From: Vibrio sp. 10N.286.49.B1
Lineage (GTDB): Bacteria > Pseudomonadota > Gammaproteobacteria > Enterobacterales > Vibrionaceae
DNA: 64,000 nucleotides
Reading direction: 5' to 3'
Assembly (NCBI RefSeq): GCF_002873335.1
Contig: NZ_MCUW01000008.1
Location: forward strand, 134,580-198,579
Below the pieces are notes generated by a model. It saw nothing but the letters and a program-made list of their open reading frames with translations, searched no databases and was not told where the DNA came from. This document shows, piece by piece, positions 21,005-28,177 of the stretch. The first letter of the stretch is position 1. Each line of letters begins with the position of its first letter. A program made the translations under genes and the position numbers.

Positions 21005-21160
21005 TATAACAACACCTGCCTACCCATTTAAAGGGACAACTGCATAATGATCCGCCAAAGAATCTAACACGAAACTAAGCAGCGTAAAGTAGTAGGTTAA
21101 AGTTTGTGAGGCACGAACGAATGCCAGCTGTTTCACAAGCATTTGAGCGCGTTTTATACA
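21005..21160 (-). repeat. Degenerate attC-like site of the GNAT cassette
   Basis: The left end CTATAAC and right end GAGCGCGTTTTATAC resemble attC cores; the inner arms are poorly conserved. The repaired GNAT stop codon (21154-21156) lies inside the right core. Confidence 0.4.
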
Positions 21161-21646
21161 ATTGATAACTTATAAATATGATCGTTATGTATTTCAGTTT
21201 CCATTATGAAGTCACACTTGCTTTGCAATATAAACCCTTGTTTTTTCATAAAATGATTTAGCTTTTAGATTACCCGAATAGACTGATAATTTTAATTCTT
21301 CGAATCCACAGGCTCTTGCGTAATTTAGCACTGTTTTATATAACTCTAATGCAACGCCTTCACCTTGAAAACTAGGTAAAACATAAAGTTTGGAAAGCAT
21401 TGCTAAGTTTTCTGTCATCGTTTCCATAACCGCTAAACCGATGGGTTCTTTTTCTTCAAGCGCCACCCAAACTTGGTGACTCTTTGAACTAAGAAGCTGC
21501 TCAAAATTATATGCCGAAAGGTGCTTTGAGATATAAACAGACTGCAAGTCACGATTAGAATCTTCGGGGCATGCAAGATGAAATGTCGATTTCACTATAT
21601 GTGCCAGTCCATTTATATGTAATGGTTCAGCTAAAGATATACTCAT
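21154..21646 (-). pseudogene. GNAT-family N-acetyltransferase, frameshifted near the 3' end
   Basis: Acetyl-CoA-dependent acetyltransferase fold, with LAMLSKLYVLPSFQGEGVALELYKTV (the acetyl-CoA-binding Q-x-x-G region) and LSVYSGNLKAKSFYEK. In the uninterrupted frame the protein ends abruptly (YEKTRVYIAKQV, stop at 21212). Removing one A from the A6 run near 21250 gives FYEKQGFI..., the normal GNAT ending, and continues to a stop at 21154 inside the attC core. I therefore call a +1 indel. The start is taken as Met at 21646 (MSISLAEPLH); a longer N-terminus to 21715 is less likely. Substrate unknown. Confidence 0.65.
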
Positions 21647-21774
21647 AATACTATTCCAAAGTAGAAGTGCCCAAGTGAGAGTGGTCTTGAACATGCCGAG
21701 ATGTCCGTCATGCAATGTAATCCAGTACTCAAGGCGACCTACACACGACTAATTGAGGGGAAAAGCCCACCATT

Positions 21775-21903
21775 GCGTGTGTGAGGAAGATACCTGTATG
21801 AGGAAGATAGTGGTGATACTAAATACGATACTACGAGATGGCGCACTACGGGATAAACACATCGCTAAAAGCTAGTTATTGACGCCATACTCGTTTGTTA
21901 GCT
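21775..21903 (-). repeat. Partial attC-like site of the lectin cassette
   Basis: The right core CTCGTTTGTTAGCT at 21891-21904 is a good R'' match just after the lectin gene stop. The left end is not recognisable, so the lower boundary is a guess. Confidence 0.35.
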
Positions 21904-21913
21904 ATTTAATCGG

Positions 21914-22459
21914 CTACAGTGATTTAATTATCCACTGTTGGTAATCACTTTTGCTGTCATCACACAATTGTAAAGATACGGGCCTCATTACATGCACAGG
22001 TGTGCCACCACGCCCCTCTTTTTTATTTTCACCATCAACGGTAACACATAAATTTGGCGCCCCGTTTAGTGAAAGCTGACCATTATCTTTTAGTTCAAAC
22101 TGCTGAGTTTCCGAAGAGTTACATTCTTCCAATTGAAGCGAAGCATTTTGTTCTAGTGATGATGCTGACATACATACATCGAAGTAACTTATTCGAAACA
22201 CGCCTTTCGAGATAAGTGATAAATCGAAGCCTTGGTCCTCTAGAATTTCACCTGTGTAGTTATAGCAAGTATGGGCTTGCAACCCCCTTTCAATTGGCGC
22301 TAGAGCGCCTTTACCACCGGCGATGTCTAAACAATAACCTCGGGATTCATCCAAACTCGCGGCCAACATGACCTCTGCAATATTTTCAGTTTCAGCCGAT
22401 TGAACAACCGTGGAGGTTGTTGATAAAAACGCCACAGCTAAGATAAAGAATGGCTTCAT
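21914..22459 (-). CDS. Secreted ricin-type beta-trefoil lectin-like protein
   Basis: 181 residues with a signal peptide (MKPFFILAVAFLSTTSTVVQSA) and one beta-trefoil repeat set: YCLDIAGGKG, VCMSASSLEQNASLQLEECN with QQFEL, and LCVTVDGE...LQLCD with YQQWII. These are the QxW-type elements of RICIN domains. Likely carbohydrate binding outside the cell; no catalytic domain is attached. Carried as an integron cassette. Stop codon is just before the attC-like core at 21897. Confidence 0.75.
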   Translation of the reverse strand: MKPFFILAVAFLSTTSTVVQSAETENIAEVMLAASLDESRGYCLDIAGGKGALAPIERGLQAHTCYNYTGEILEDQGFDLSLISKGVFRISYFDVCMSASSLEQNASLQLEECNSSETQQFELKDNGQLSLNGAPNLCVTVDGENKKEGRGGTPVHVMRPVSLQLCDDSKSDYQQWIIKSL

Positions 22460-22535
22460 ATTTTTCCCCTATTAACTATTTATTTGAGAAAATTATAGTT
22501 CATAAGGTTCGATGATGGGTTACGTTGATAGTGAT

Positions 22536-22615
22536 GCATTAAGGTGTGAGGTACGCTTGCCATACGGTGAGCAACGCGAAACAGGCAAGCGTAAGGGATC
22601 ACTCTTAAACGCTTT
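22536..22615 (-). repeat. attC site of the cytochrome b561 cassette
   Basis: Outer arms GCATTAAGGTGTGA and TCACTCTTAAACGC, inner perfect 10-bp arms TACGCTTGCC / GGCAAGCGTA. The gene's TAA stop lies within the right arm. Confidence 0.65.
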
Positions 22616-23153
22616 GATGTGCGTCGACCTTACGACCTAACATTCGGCTCACTGTACCATCTTTATCTATAATTTGATGTTTAAGAGCACCTACAATATG
22701 AAGTACTAATGCGGCAATAAGTACATTAGCAGCTATACCGTGAATATTACCCCCTAACCCACTTAGCCATTCGACCTTAGCACCAGCACTAATAAGCTCT
22801 AACCCGAACAAATCTATTGCTCTACCGCTGCCTATACTCATCATCACACCTGAAATAGGCATCAACAACGTACCCAATAGCAATGCATGATGGACGCCTG
22901 TTGCTAATACTTTTTGAATATTAGTTAATTTTGCAACACTAGATATTGAGCCTTCTTTCAGACGCCAAAATAGTCGTAGAATAGCAACAACCAAAACAAT
23001 AACGCCTAAAGATTTATGAATTCCCAATAATTCAAATTTTTCAGGTGCTCTAGGTAAACCTTCAACATAAAGACCAAGAGCCATTACGCCGATAAATAAA
23101 AGCCCTGTAACCCAGTGAAATACGATAGTTGGTATAGATAGTTTATTCTTCAT
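22605..23153 (-). CDS. Cytochrome b561 family protein (CybB/YodB-like)
   Basis: 182-residue inner-membrane di-haem b protein with four hydrophobic helices. Candidate haem ligands are His13 (IVFHWVTG), the histidine of LGIHKSLG, that of TGVHHALL and that of VLHIVGALKHQ. CybB-type proteins pass electrons between quinone and a partner or act as superoxide:quinone oxidoreductases. It is the only redox protein in the cassette array, and no partner gene is adjacent. Stop codon sits in the attC arm. Confidence 0.88.
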   Translation of the reverse strand: MKNKLSIPTIVFHWVTGLLFIGVMALGLYVEGLPRAPEKFELLGIHKSLGVIVLVVAILRLFWRLKEGSISSVAKLTNIQKVLATGVHHALLLGTLLMPISGVMMSIGSGRAIDLFGLELISAGAKVEWLSGLGGNIHGIAANVLIAALVLHIVGALKHQIIDKDGTVSRMLGRKVDAHQSV

Positions 23154-23282
23154 AACGTTAAAACCATACGATTAGTGTGTGAAATGAGTATAACTATCAT
23201 TCACATACTAAAGAATGTCATGTGGCGTAAAGATATGTAAAGACATGTAAAAACATGAATATAAGGACAAAGTTCTAGGAGC

Positions 23283-23378
23283 AGAACGCCTACTAATCGG
23301 CGGTATTGGCTCCCGCAAAAAGCATTTAACGTCAAACCAACACCACCAAGCGTTACAAATCAACTTGAAGCATTTTTC
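23283..23378 (-). repeat. attC-like site of the zinc-ribbon cassette
   Basis: Left arm GAACGCCTACTAATCGGC and right arm CAACTTGAAGCATTTTT resemble VCR arms. The terminal GTT core is degraded. Confidence 0.5.
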
Positions 23379-23643
23379 ATAGCGACAACGTCCTAATTGG
23401 TTGCAATAACTGCGTAATCAAGAATAGGAACATTGTGACTCCAGCAACTTCCCACCACATAAAATACCCTACTCGTATGCTCATACTGAGCAAATAAAGA
23501 ATGGCAAAATACGTCAGGTAATAAAAGCGACGATATGCGACTATCTGAATTTTACAGTTATCACAATATATAGGAATCTTGGGGTGGATCTTAAGTTTAC
23601 TGATAAGCTTCAATGATTCATTACAATCTGGACACTTAAACAT
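23377..23643 (-). CDS. Small zinc-ribbon membrane protein
   Basis: 88 residues. An N-terminal zinc ribbon formed by CPDC (residues 4-7) and CDNC (about 27-30) is followed by two hydrophobic segments (YLTYFAILYLLSMSI and WWEVAGVTMFLFLITQLL). Such proteins are common in vibrio cassette arrays and have no assigned function. The four cysteines and membrane segments make it a real gene rather than a chance frame. Confidence 0.65.
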   Translation of the reverse strand: MFKCPDCNESLKLISKLKIHPKIPIYCDNCKIQIVAYRRFYYLTYFAILYLLSMSIRVGYFMWWEVAGVTMFLFLITQLLQPIRTLSL

Positions 23644-23751
23644 CGGATATTCTCATGCAATTGAATAGAGCCCAAACATAATCACTGTTCATATGCACAA
23701 GCAATCTGTCAGTTAAGGTTCTTCGGCAAAGATCGAATTTATAAGTGTTTT

Positions 23752-23872
23752 TAACGCCCGCTTAAGGTTGTGTAGCAACGAAACCGAACTTACTGCATTG
23801 CACCGTAAACACTAAACCAATTTGAACCAAAAATGGTAAGCGTTTCGAACCAGCTTGAAGCGCTTGTTATAC
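23752..23872 (-). repeat. attC site of the toxin-antitoxin cassette
   Basis: TAACGCCCGCTTAAG at the left and CTTGAAGCGCTTGTTATAC at the right are near-consensus VCR ends. Confidence 0.75.
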
Positions 23873-23926
23873 CGCTTAGTTGAAGCTAAAATGACCAATA
23901 TAAAGACCAATTAAGAGACCCAACCA

Positions 23927-24175
23927 ATGACCACTAGAATTTTAGCTGATGTTGCTGCAAGTATTACCGAATTAAAAGCAAATCCAATGAAAGTTGCAAC
24001 TAGTGCTTACGGTGAACCTGTTGCTGTACTGAACCGAAATGAGCCAGCATTTTATTGCGTACCAGCCGAAGCGTACGAAATGATGATGGACAGACTCGAA
24101 GATCTTGAACTACTAACTATTGCGAAAGAGCGTGAATCTGAAGAGAGCATTTCGGTAAATATTGATGACCTATAA
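23927..24175 (+). CDS. Type II antitoxin, Phd/YefM (StbD/RelB-like)
   Basis: 82 residues starting MTTRILADVAASITELKANP and containing GEPVAVLNRNEPAFYCVPAEAYE, the Phd/YefM fold that binds operator DNA, followed by an acidic toxin-neutralising C-terminal tail. It overlaps the toxin gene by 11 bp, the usual translationally coupled arrangement, and is presumably autoregulated from its own promoter. Unlike every other cassette gene here it is on the plus strand, so it does not depend on read-through transcription. Confidence 0.9.
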   Translation: MTTRILADVAASITELKANPMKVATSAYGEPVAVLNRNEPAFYCVPAEAYEMMMDRLEDLELLTIAKERESEESISVNIDDL

Positions 24176-24455
24176 ACTCGACTTTAAAAAGAGCCCACTC
24201 AAAGAGTGGAAAAAGCTTGGCTCAACGCTTCAACAACAATTTAAGAAAAAGCTAATCGAGCGCTTAGGTAACCCGCATGTTCCGGCTTCAAAACTCTCTG
24301 GAGCTGACAACATGTATAAGATTAAGCTGCGCCAATCGGGCTACCGTCTCGTCTACAAAGTTGAAGACGATGTCATCATTGTAACCGTCTTAGCAGTCGG
24401 AAAACGCGTACGTAGCGATGCTTACCGTAAAGCCATGAAAAGGTTAGATGATTGA
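24165..24455 (+). CDS. Type II toxin, RelE/ParE superfamily (StbE-like)
   Basis: 96-residue basic RelE-fold protein: YKLDFKKSPLKEWKKLGSTLQQQFKKKL, then DNMYKIKLRQSGYRLVYKVEDDVIIVTVLAVGKR. The C-terminal basic and hydrophobic residues are those used by RelE-type mRNA interferases on the ribosome. I start at ATG 24165; a TTG one codon upstream is in frame. Partner of the antitoxin ending at 24175. Expected role is stabilising the cassette array. Confidence 0.9.
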   Translation: MTYKLDFKKSPLKEWKKLGSTLQQQFKKKLIERLGNPHVPASKLSGADNMYKIKLRQSGYRLVYKVEDDVIIVTVLAVGKRVRSDAYRKAMKRLDD

Positions 24456-24463
24456 TTGCGATA

Positions 24464-24565
24464 TAACGCCCTGCTAAGTGGCGCTGACGATTAACTTGCC
24501 AAGCGCACTTAACTTTAAACCAAAACCGCCAAGCTTATGGCGTCCACTTGAGTAGTTTGTTAGGC
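24464..24565 (-). repeat. attC site of the VOC cassette
   Basis: TAACGCCCTGCTAAGTGGCG at the left, CACTTGAGTAGTTTGTTAGGC at the right. The VOC gene stop (24560-24562) is in the core. Confidence 0.8.
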
Positions 24566-24946
24566 GCTGGTTTCAAGTTTCCACGGCGGGTTTAACCGAT
24601 TTTCGCCAGCCCAATACAGTTTGATTTTATTACCGGACGGATCAGTTAGTGATGCCTCTTTCCAAAGATAACTTTGCATCGTTGGCTCTTGCGAAAATTC
24701 GATACCTTCGGACTTAAGATGTGAGACCAGTTCATCCAATTTTTCATGCTCAAAATAAACCACACCACGACAATCTAAGCCTTGTTTTTCTGTATCAAGA
24801 TAGACTGAAAAAGTCGCGTCACCGTCGGGAAATGAAAATCTAGCATAGTGCTCGTTACCAACAATTTGAATTAAGCCTAGCTTTGTGTAGAACTTAATCG
24901 CTAGTTCTATATCATGAACTGCCAAAGTTACTTGATTTAAATTCAT
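24560..24946 (-). CDS. VOC-family (glyoxalase/bleomycin-resistance fold) protein
   Basis: 128 residues with two beta-alpha-beta-beta-beta motifs: LNQVTLAVHDIELAIKFYTKLGLIQI and VVYFEHEKLDELVSHLKSEGIEF, ending DPSGNKIKLYWAGEN. The fold includes glyoxalases, dioxygenases and antibiotic-binding proteins. The classical first metal His is replaced (LAVHD retains one His; the C-terminal Glu is not obvious), so function cannot be specified. Complete integron cassette with its stop codon inside attC. Confidence 0.85.
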   Translation of the reverse strand: MNLNQVTLAVHDIELAIKFYTKLGLIQIVGNEHYARFSFPDGDATFSVYLDTEKQGLDCRGVVYFEHEKLDELVSHLKSEGIEFSQEPTMQSYLWKEASLTDPSGNKIKLYWAGENRLNPPWKLETSA

Positions 24947-24977
24947 CTGCTTTCCTTGCCTGAACCTCTGTTGCGCC

Positions 24978-25066
24978 TAACGCCTTGCTAAGCTGATAAA
25001 AATGGTTGGCTATAATCGCGAAGCGATGGCCAACTGTTTTTATTCCGTTTAAGCAACTTGTTATGT
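24978..25066 (-). repeat. attC site of the DAPG-hydrolase-like cassette
   Basis: TAACGCCTTGCTAAGCTG at the left, GTTTAAGCAACTTGTTATGT at the right, with an inner hairpin around GGTTGGC/GGCCAAC. The gene stop lies in the core. Confidence 0.75.
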
Positions 25067-25891
25067 GTTGGGATGATAGTCATCATACAATTCAGGAAGA
25101 AAGCTAGCTAAGTGATTCATTTCCATAGCACAATGAACAAGCATTTCTTTCCCTGCTTCGGTAGGCAAAGTACGTTTTGTGATAGATTTAGACCCCGCCA
25201 TTTTATTTATAATTCCATTAATGGCGACACCTCTAATTTCAGGTTTCCCTAACCAAAAGCGACTTCGCATTTCGCAACCATCTTCAGTTTCTCTGATTAA
25301 ATGAATTAGTTTTCCAACATTCAACGGAAGCTTTTGGAGTCCAACAGAGCCACAGATAACGGTGCTAACATTAGCCTCTTGAAATTGGTTAATGTCGAAA
25401 AAAGTAGATGCATCTGAGAAACTAATAATTATATCTTGTAATCCACTGCCAATATATTCAGTGACAAAATTAGGGTTATTTAGGTATTTCTCACGATCTG
25501 ATAAATGTGGATCATCACCTATCATTTTTTCCGCACGATTAGAAACATGACAACGTGGATGCCATAGCTTATAACGTTGGCTTTCCATGTAATGCCAACC
25601 AAACCACCAGTCAATCATTTTGCCAGTCACTTTGGGCATTTTTGTTAATACACTTACAAAAATCTCTCCATTATCTAAACGTGTATAGCCGTTCTCTAAA
25701 GGTAAATAACCTTGTTTCAGGAGCTGGTTAACATCTGTAAAAGGAAAACCTAGTTCAGAAGCTTCAGGACCATGTTCAATAGCGTGTTTAGCATGCTCTT
25801 GCATAGTAGACATTTGAGGATTCCAATGTTTTGCATAAGCCTTATTTTCAAGATCCCCTGTTTGCATTCCTAAATATTTTTCTCGAGACAT
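25061..25891 (-). CDS. DAPG-hydrolase (PhlG) domain protein
   Basis: 277 residues (285 from the alternative ATG at 25915). DWWFGWHYMESQRYKLWHPRCH and the C-terminal HCAMEMNHL match the PhlG family of zinc C-C hydrolases. In those enzymes a His, a Glu and a C-terminal HxxxE bind zinc and cleave the acetyl group from 2,4-diacetylphloroglucinol. Here candidate ligands are a His of the HPRCH region, a Glu in FVTEYIG, and His/Glu of HCAME. Cytosolic, no signal peptide. A detoxification role against phloroglucinol-type antibiotics is inferred; many family members have unknown substrates. Confidence 0.78.
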   Translation of the reverse strand: MSREKYLGMQTGDLENKAYAKHWNPQMSTMQEHAKHAIEHGPEASELGFPFTDVNQLLKQGYLPLENGYTRLDNGEIFVSVLTKMPKVTGKMIDWWFGWHYMESQRYKLWHPRCHVSNRAEKMIGDDPHLSDREKYLNNPNFVTEYIGSGLQDIIISFSDASTFFDINQFQEANVSTVICGSVGLQKLPLNVGKLIHLIRETEDGCEMRSRFWLGKPEIRGVAINGIINKMAGSKSITKRTLPTEAGKEMLVHCAMEMNHLASFLPELYDDYHPNT

Positions 25892-25916
25892 ATTATCCTC
25901 ACTAGACTTAAACACA

Positions 25917-26042
25917 TAACGCCCGCTTAACTGGCAGACAACGCCACCACAAAACTCAAATTAGCACACCATAATCACCGAAGCTAACTGCTGGCAATAA
26001 AGCCGCCGAGCGTTGACTGTCCGGTTGAAGCGTTTGTTAAGC
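25917..26042 (-). repeat. attC site of the DUF2971 cassette
   Basis: TAACGCCCGCTTAACTGGC at the left, GGTTGAAGCGTTTGTTAAGC at the right; near-consensus VCR ends. Confidence 0.8.
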
Positions 26043-26801
26043 TGCTAGGATGCGATATTCTGTTTTAGACATTTTTGCTCTTACTAACGCCACATTACCA
26101 CCAATTTTTCCATTCAATTGATTGACGAGTTCATTAAGTTCTTCAAAAGCTTGCTCGGGCATCTTAACTCCCGCTATGACCTTAGAAATTCGCTTCTGGT
26201 CAAAAGCATGAATTCCTGCACCTTTTTTCATCGATAAAACTCGATACTCCGCTTCGTAACTCCAGTCCGGAGATTTCATAAGAAACACATCTTTGACGGC
26301 GTTAAAATCCCTCTCCCCAGCAGTAATTATCGGCATGTCTTTGGTATACTCAACATCCCAACCAAAAAGCCGCTCTTCAACATTATTCATGTGGATATTT
26401 TGAGGGCTATCATCAACGGTGAATTCAACAACAAAACCTTCATGATTCTCAGCATAGTGTGACCACATTAAAATATTATCTGGCTTTTTAGTTAAACAGC
26501 ATATTCCAACTTCTCCAACGACTCCGTCATGAAATTCACCACTCTCCAGTGAACGTTTTATACCATGCTCCATTTGCTTTCTTTTACTTAGTCTTTGAGC
26601 AGGAGAGAGTTTTAATCGTCTTCCCGCCTCTTTAAATAAATCGGGACGAGATTTTAAGTACGCCATGGACTTTTCGATATCGTATACAGTTTTACAATCA
26701 AATGGATCGTTAAACTCCGAATGGTGACTAAACTTCATAGTCCCGTCAGTCAAAATGCATTTGGATCCGCTCGAAAACGGCAGGTATTTATAAACTTTCA
26801 A
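26037..26801 (-). CDS. DUF2971 protein
   Basis: 254 residues with the DUF2971 pattern: MKVYKYLPFSSGSKCIL, FSHHSEFNDPFDCKTVYD, CCLTKKPDNILMWSHYAENHEGFVVEF and the C-terminal RKISKVIAGVKMPEQ. The conserved SxxxFNDPFD and MWSHYA-x-x-H-x-G motifs are intact. The function of the family is unknown; it is frequent in mobile and defence-rich DNA. The TAA stop forms part of the attC core at 26037. Confidence 0.85.
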   Translation of the reverse strand: MKVYKYLPFSSGSKCILTDGTMKFSHHSEFNDPFDCKTVYDIEKSMAYLKSRPDLFKEAGRRLKLSPAQRLSKRKQMEHGIKRSLESGEFHDGVVGEVGICCLTKKPDNILMWSHYAENHEGFVVEFTVDDSPQNIHMNNVEERLFGWDVEYTKDMPIITAGERDFNAVKDVFLMKSPDWSYEAEYRVLSMKKGAGIHAFDQKRISKVIAGVKMPEQAFEELNELVNQLNGKIGGNVALVRAKMSKTEYRILAA

Positions 26802-26832
26802 TTAAGATAAACCTCATACTTAAAAAGCAGCT

Positions 26833-26925
26833 TAACGCCAAGCTAACCCGCACGAAACCTTGGCATAGACTTTTGCGAAGCAAAAATGCCAAGCGTTGAG
26901 TGTCGGGTTGAGCGCCTTGTTACAC
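26833..26925 (-). repeat. attC site of the DUF5677-like cassette
   Basis: TAACGCCAAGCTAACCCG at the left, CGGGTTGAGCGCCTTGTTACAC at the right, with an inner CTTGGCAT / ATGCCAAG hairpin. Confidence 0.8.
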
Positions 26926-26942
26926 GGTAGATTACACTATTC

Positions 26943-27690
26943 CTAGTTTTCAAATTTATCGTCGAATTGTTCTTTTGCTTTGAGTAAATACTCCGAAACC
27001 CACTCGAGACAAAGTCCTGTGTATTGAATCTCTACTTGTGATTCGACACCACGACCTCTATTACCATCAGCCATTCTATAGAACCCCATTGGAAAAGTAT
27101 GGGTATGGTTAGATGCAAATATGTATTTAAACCTGAAGTCTGAGACGTCACCACCACTAGCAGTCAGAATTTCATCCTGACTTTTGAAAAAGGCATTTTT
27201 ACCTTTTAAAAAATGTGCTTGTTGTTTATCAGATAATTTACGAAACCATTTGTTCGATTTTAAATTTTCTATGACTTCATTTTTTTTTGCTCTTAGCTTC
27301 TTCCTTTTCCTCGTAGTCCATGCCTAACGCATTGAACATTTTAACCCTTGACAGATGGTCGTGTAGATTCATCAATTGCCACCGAGCATTCCATTCTTCA
27401 CTTGAGCATTGATCAATACACAGGTAATAAAAAGTAAGATAACACTCAATTAGATCTCTAGTTAAAGATGCAACAGAACTGTAATCCCAGTGAGCATCCT
27501 TACCTATCTGGTCGGGTTTTGGAGCCAAGCGACCTATGGAGTGAGCGCAATTACACAACTTCGTAAACAACAGCGAAGCATAAAAATGAGAACTGGTTGG
27601 TGATGGTATTCCAGCGCACTCTTGAGACAGCTTTGTACACTCTAAAAGCGCAGACTCATATTTTTCAAAAGATTCGTGATAATTTTCCAT
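26943..27690 (-). pseudogene. DUF5677-like protein, frameshifted at an A9 run
   Basis: About 248 residues when repaired. The first frame (137 codons from ATG 27690) contains YASLLFTKLCNCAHSIGRLAP and DYSSVASLTRDLIECYLTFYYL, then stops at 27277 just after nine A residues. Reading one base back through that run joins NEVIENLKSNKWFRKLSDKQ... and FASNHTHTFPMGFYRMADGN, ending at TAG 26943 just before attC. Composition and length fit DUF5677-type proteins (family call moderate). Possible explanations are a true loss-of-function indel, slippage-based expression or a sequencing error in the homopolymer. Confidence 0.65.
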
Positions 27691-27713
27691 TGAACCACCT
27701 TAGCCGTGTAACA

Positions 27714-28077
27714 GCTTTATAGACGGAATTCCTCCGTTCTTACATCCTCCCCATGTTGCTACCATTCATAATAAAACTCAATCAGTATCAACCTCTTGTG
27801 TGAATCTAAAAGCAATTTCAGAAGAGAATTACGGAAAAAATCCGCATAAGCACTCAACTGAATTGAATAGGTTAATTTGGTTTGTTCTAGAGTATTCTGG
27901 GAAGTTGGTTTAGCGGGCCGAATTTTGGGACAAAACTGAACCGACTGTGTCGCCGCAAAGGTGTATAAACAAATACCTTACTGCCAAGCAGTCGATCGTG
28001 TGTCAGCACAACAGAATGCAAAAACTTTCGTCATCACATCACTACCGGTTTCTGTGCAAGTAGCGTGTAGATTAATG
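27714..28077. other. Gene-free junction right of the cassette array
   Basis: No coding frame or attI/integrase is supported. The plus-strand boundary GTGTAACAGC at 27707-27716 is the start of the rightmost cassette; beyond it the sequence shows no attC arms. Confidence 0.5.
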
Positions 28078-28136
28078 ATACTCAAGCCTTTGCGATTTGT
28101 TGTTTTCGTTAAACGGTGAAATCGCGGCTTGAGTAT
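28078..28136. terminator. Long two-part hairpin, terminator-like
   Basis: ATACTCAAGCC / GGCTTGAGTAT (11 bp) enclosing GCGATTT / AAATCGC (7 bp). It lies 41 bp beyond the stop of the minus-strand BCCT gene. T tracts are weak. Confidence 0.55.
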
Positions 28137-28177
28137 TTATTAAATCTTCATCCACTACCCAGGTTAATTTAAACCAA

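Larger units (their letters stand above)
21005..27713 (-). mobile_element. Integron cassette cluster without integrase (CALIN-like), about nine cassettes
   Basis: Array of gene cassettes separated by attC-like sites. On the plus strand each site reads TAACGCC...CTTGA...GTTRRRY, the complement of VCR-type attC, so the array is oriented leftward. Most gene stop codons lie inside the R'' core (for example 24560, 25061, 26037), as in real cassettes. Each well-preserved cassette also begins and ends with complementary core heptamers: GTTACAC/GTGTAAC around 26919-27713, GTTAAGC/GCTTAAC around 26036-26836, GTTATGT/ACATAAC around 25060-25920. This is the footprint left by G^TT cleavage. No integrase gene or recognisable attI lies to the right, where it would be expected. 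The rightmost cassette starts at about 27713. Confidence 0.82.
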
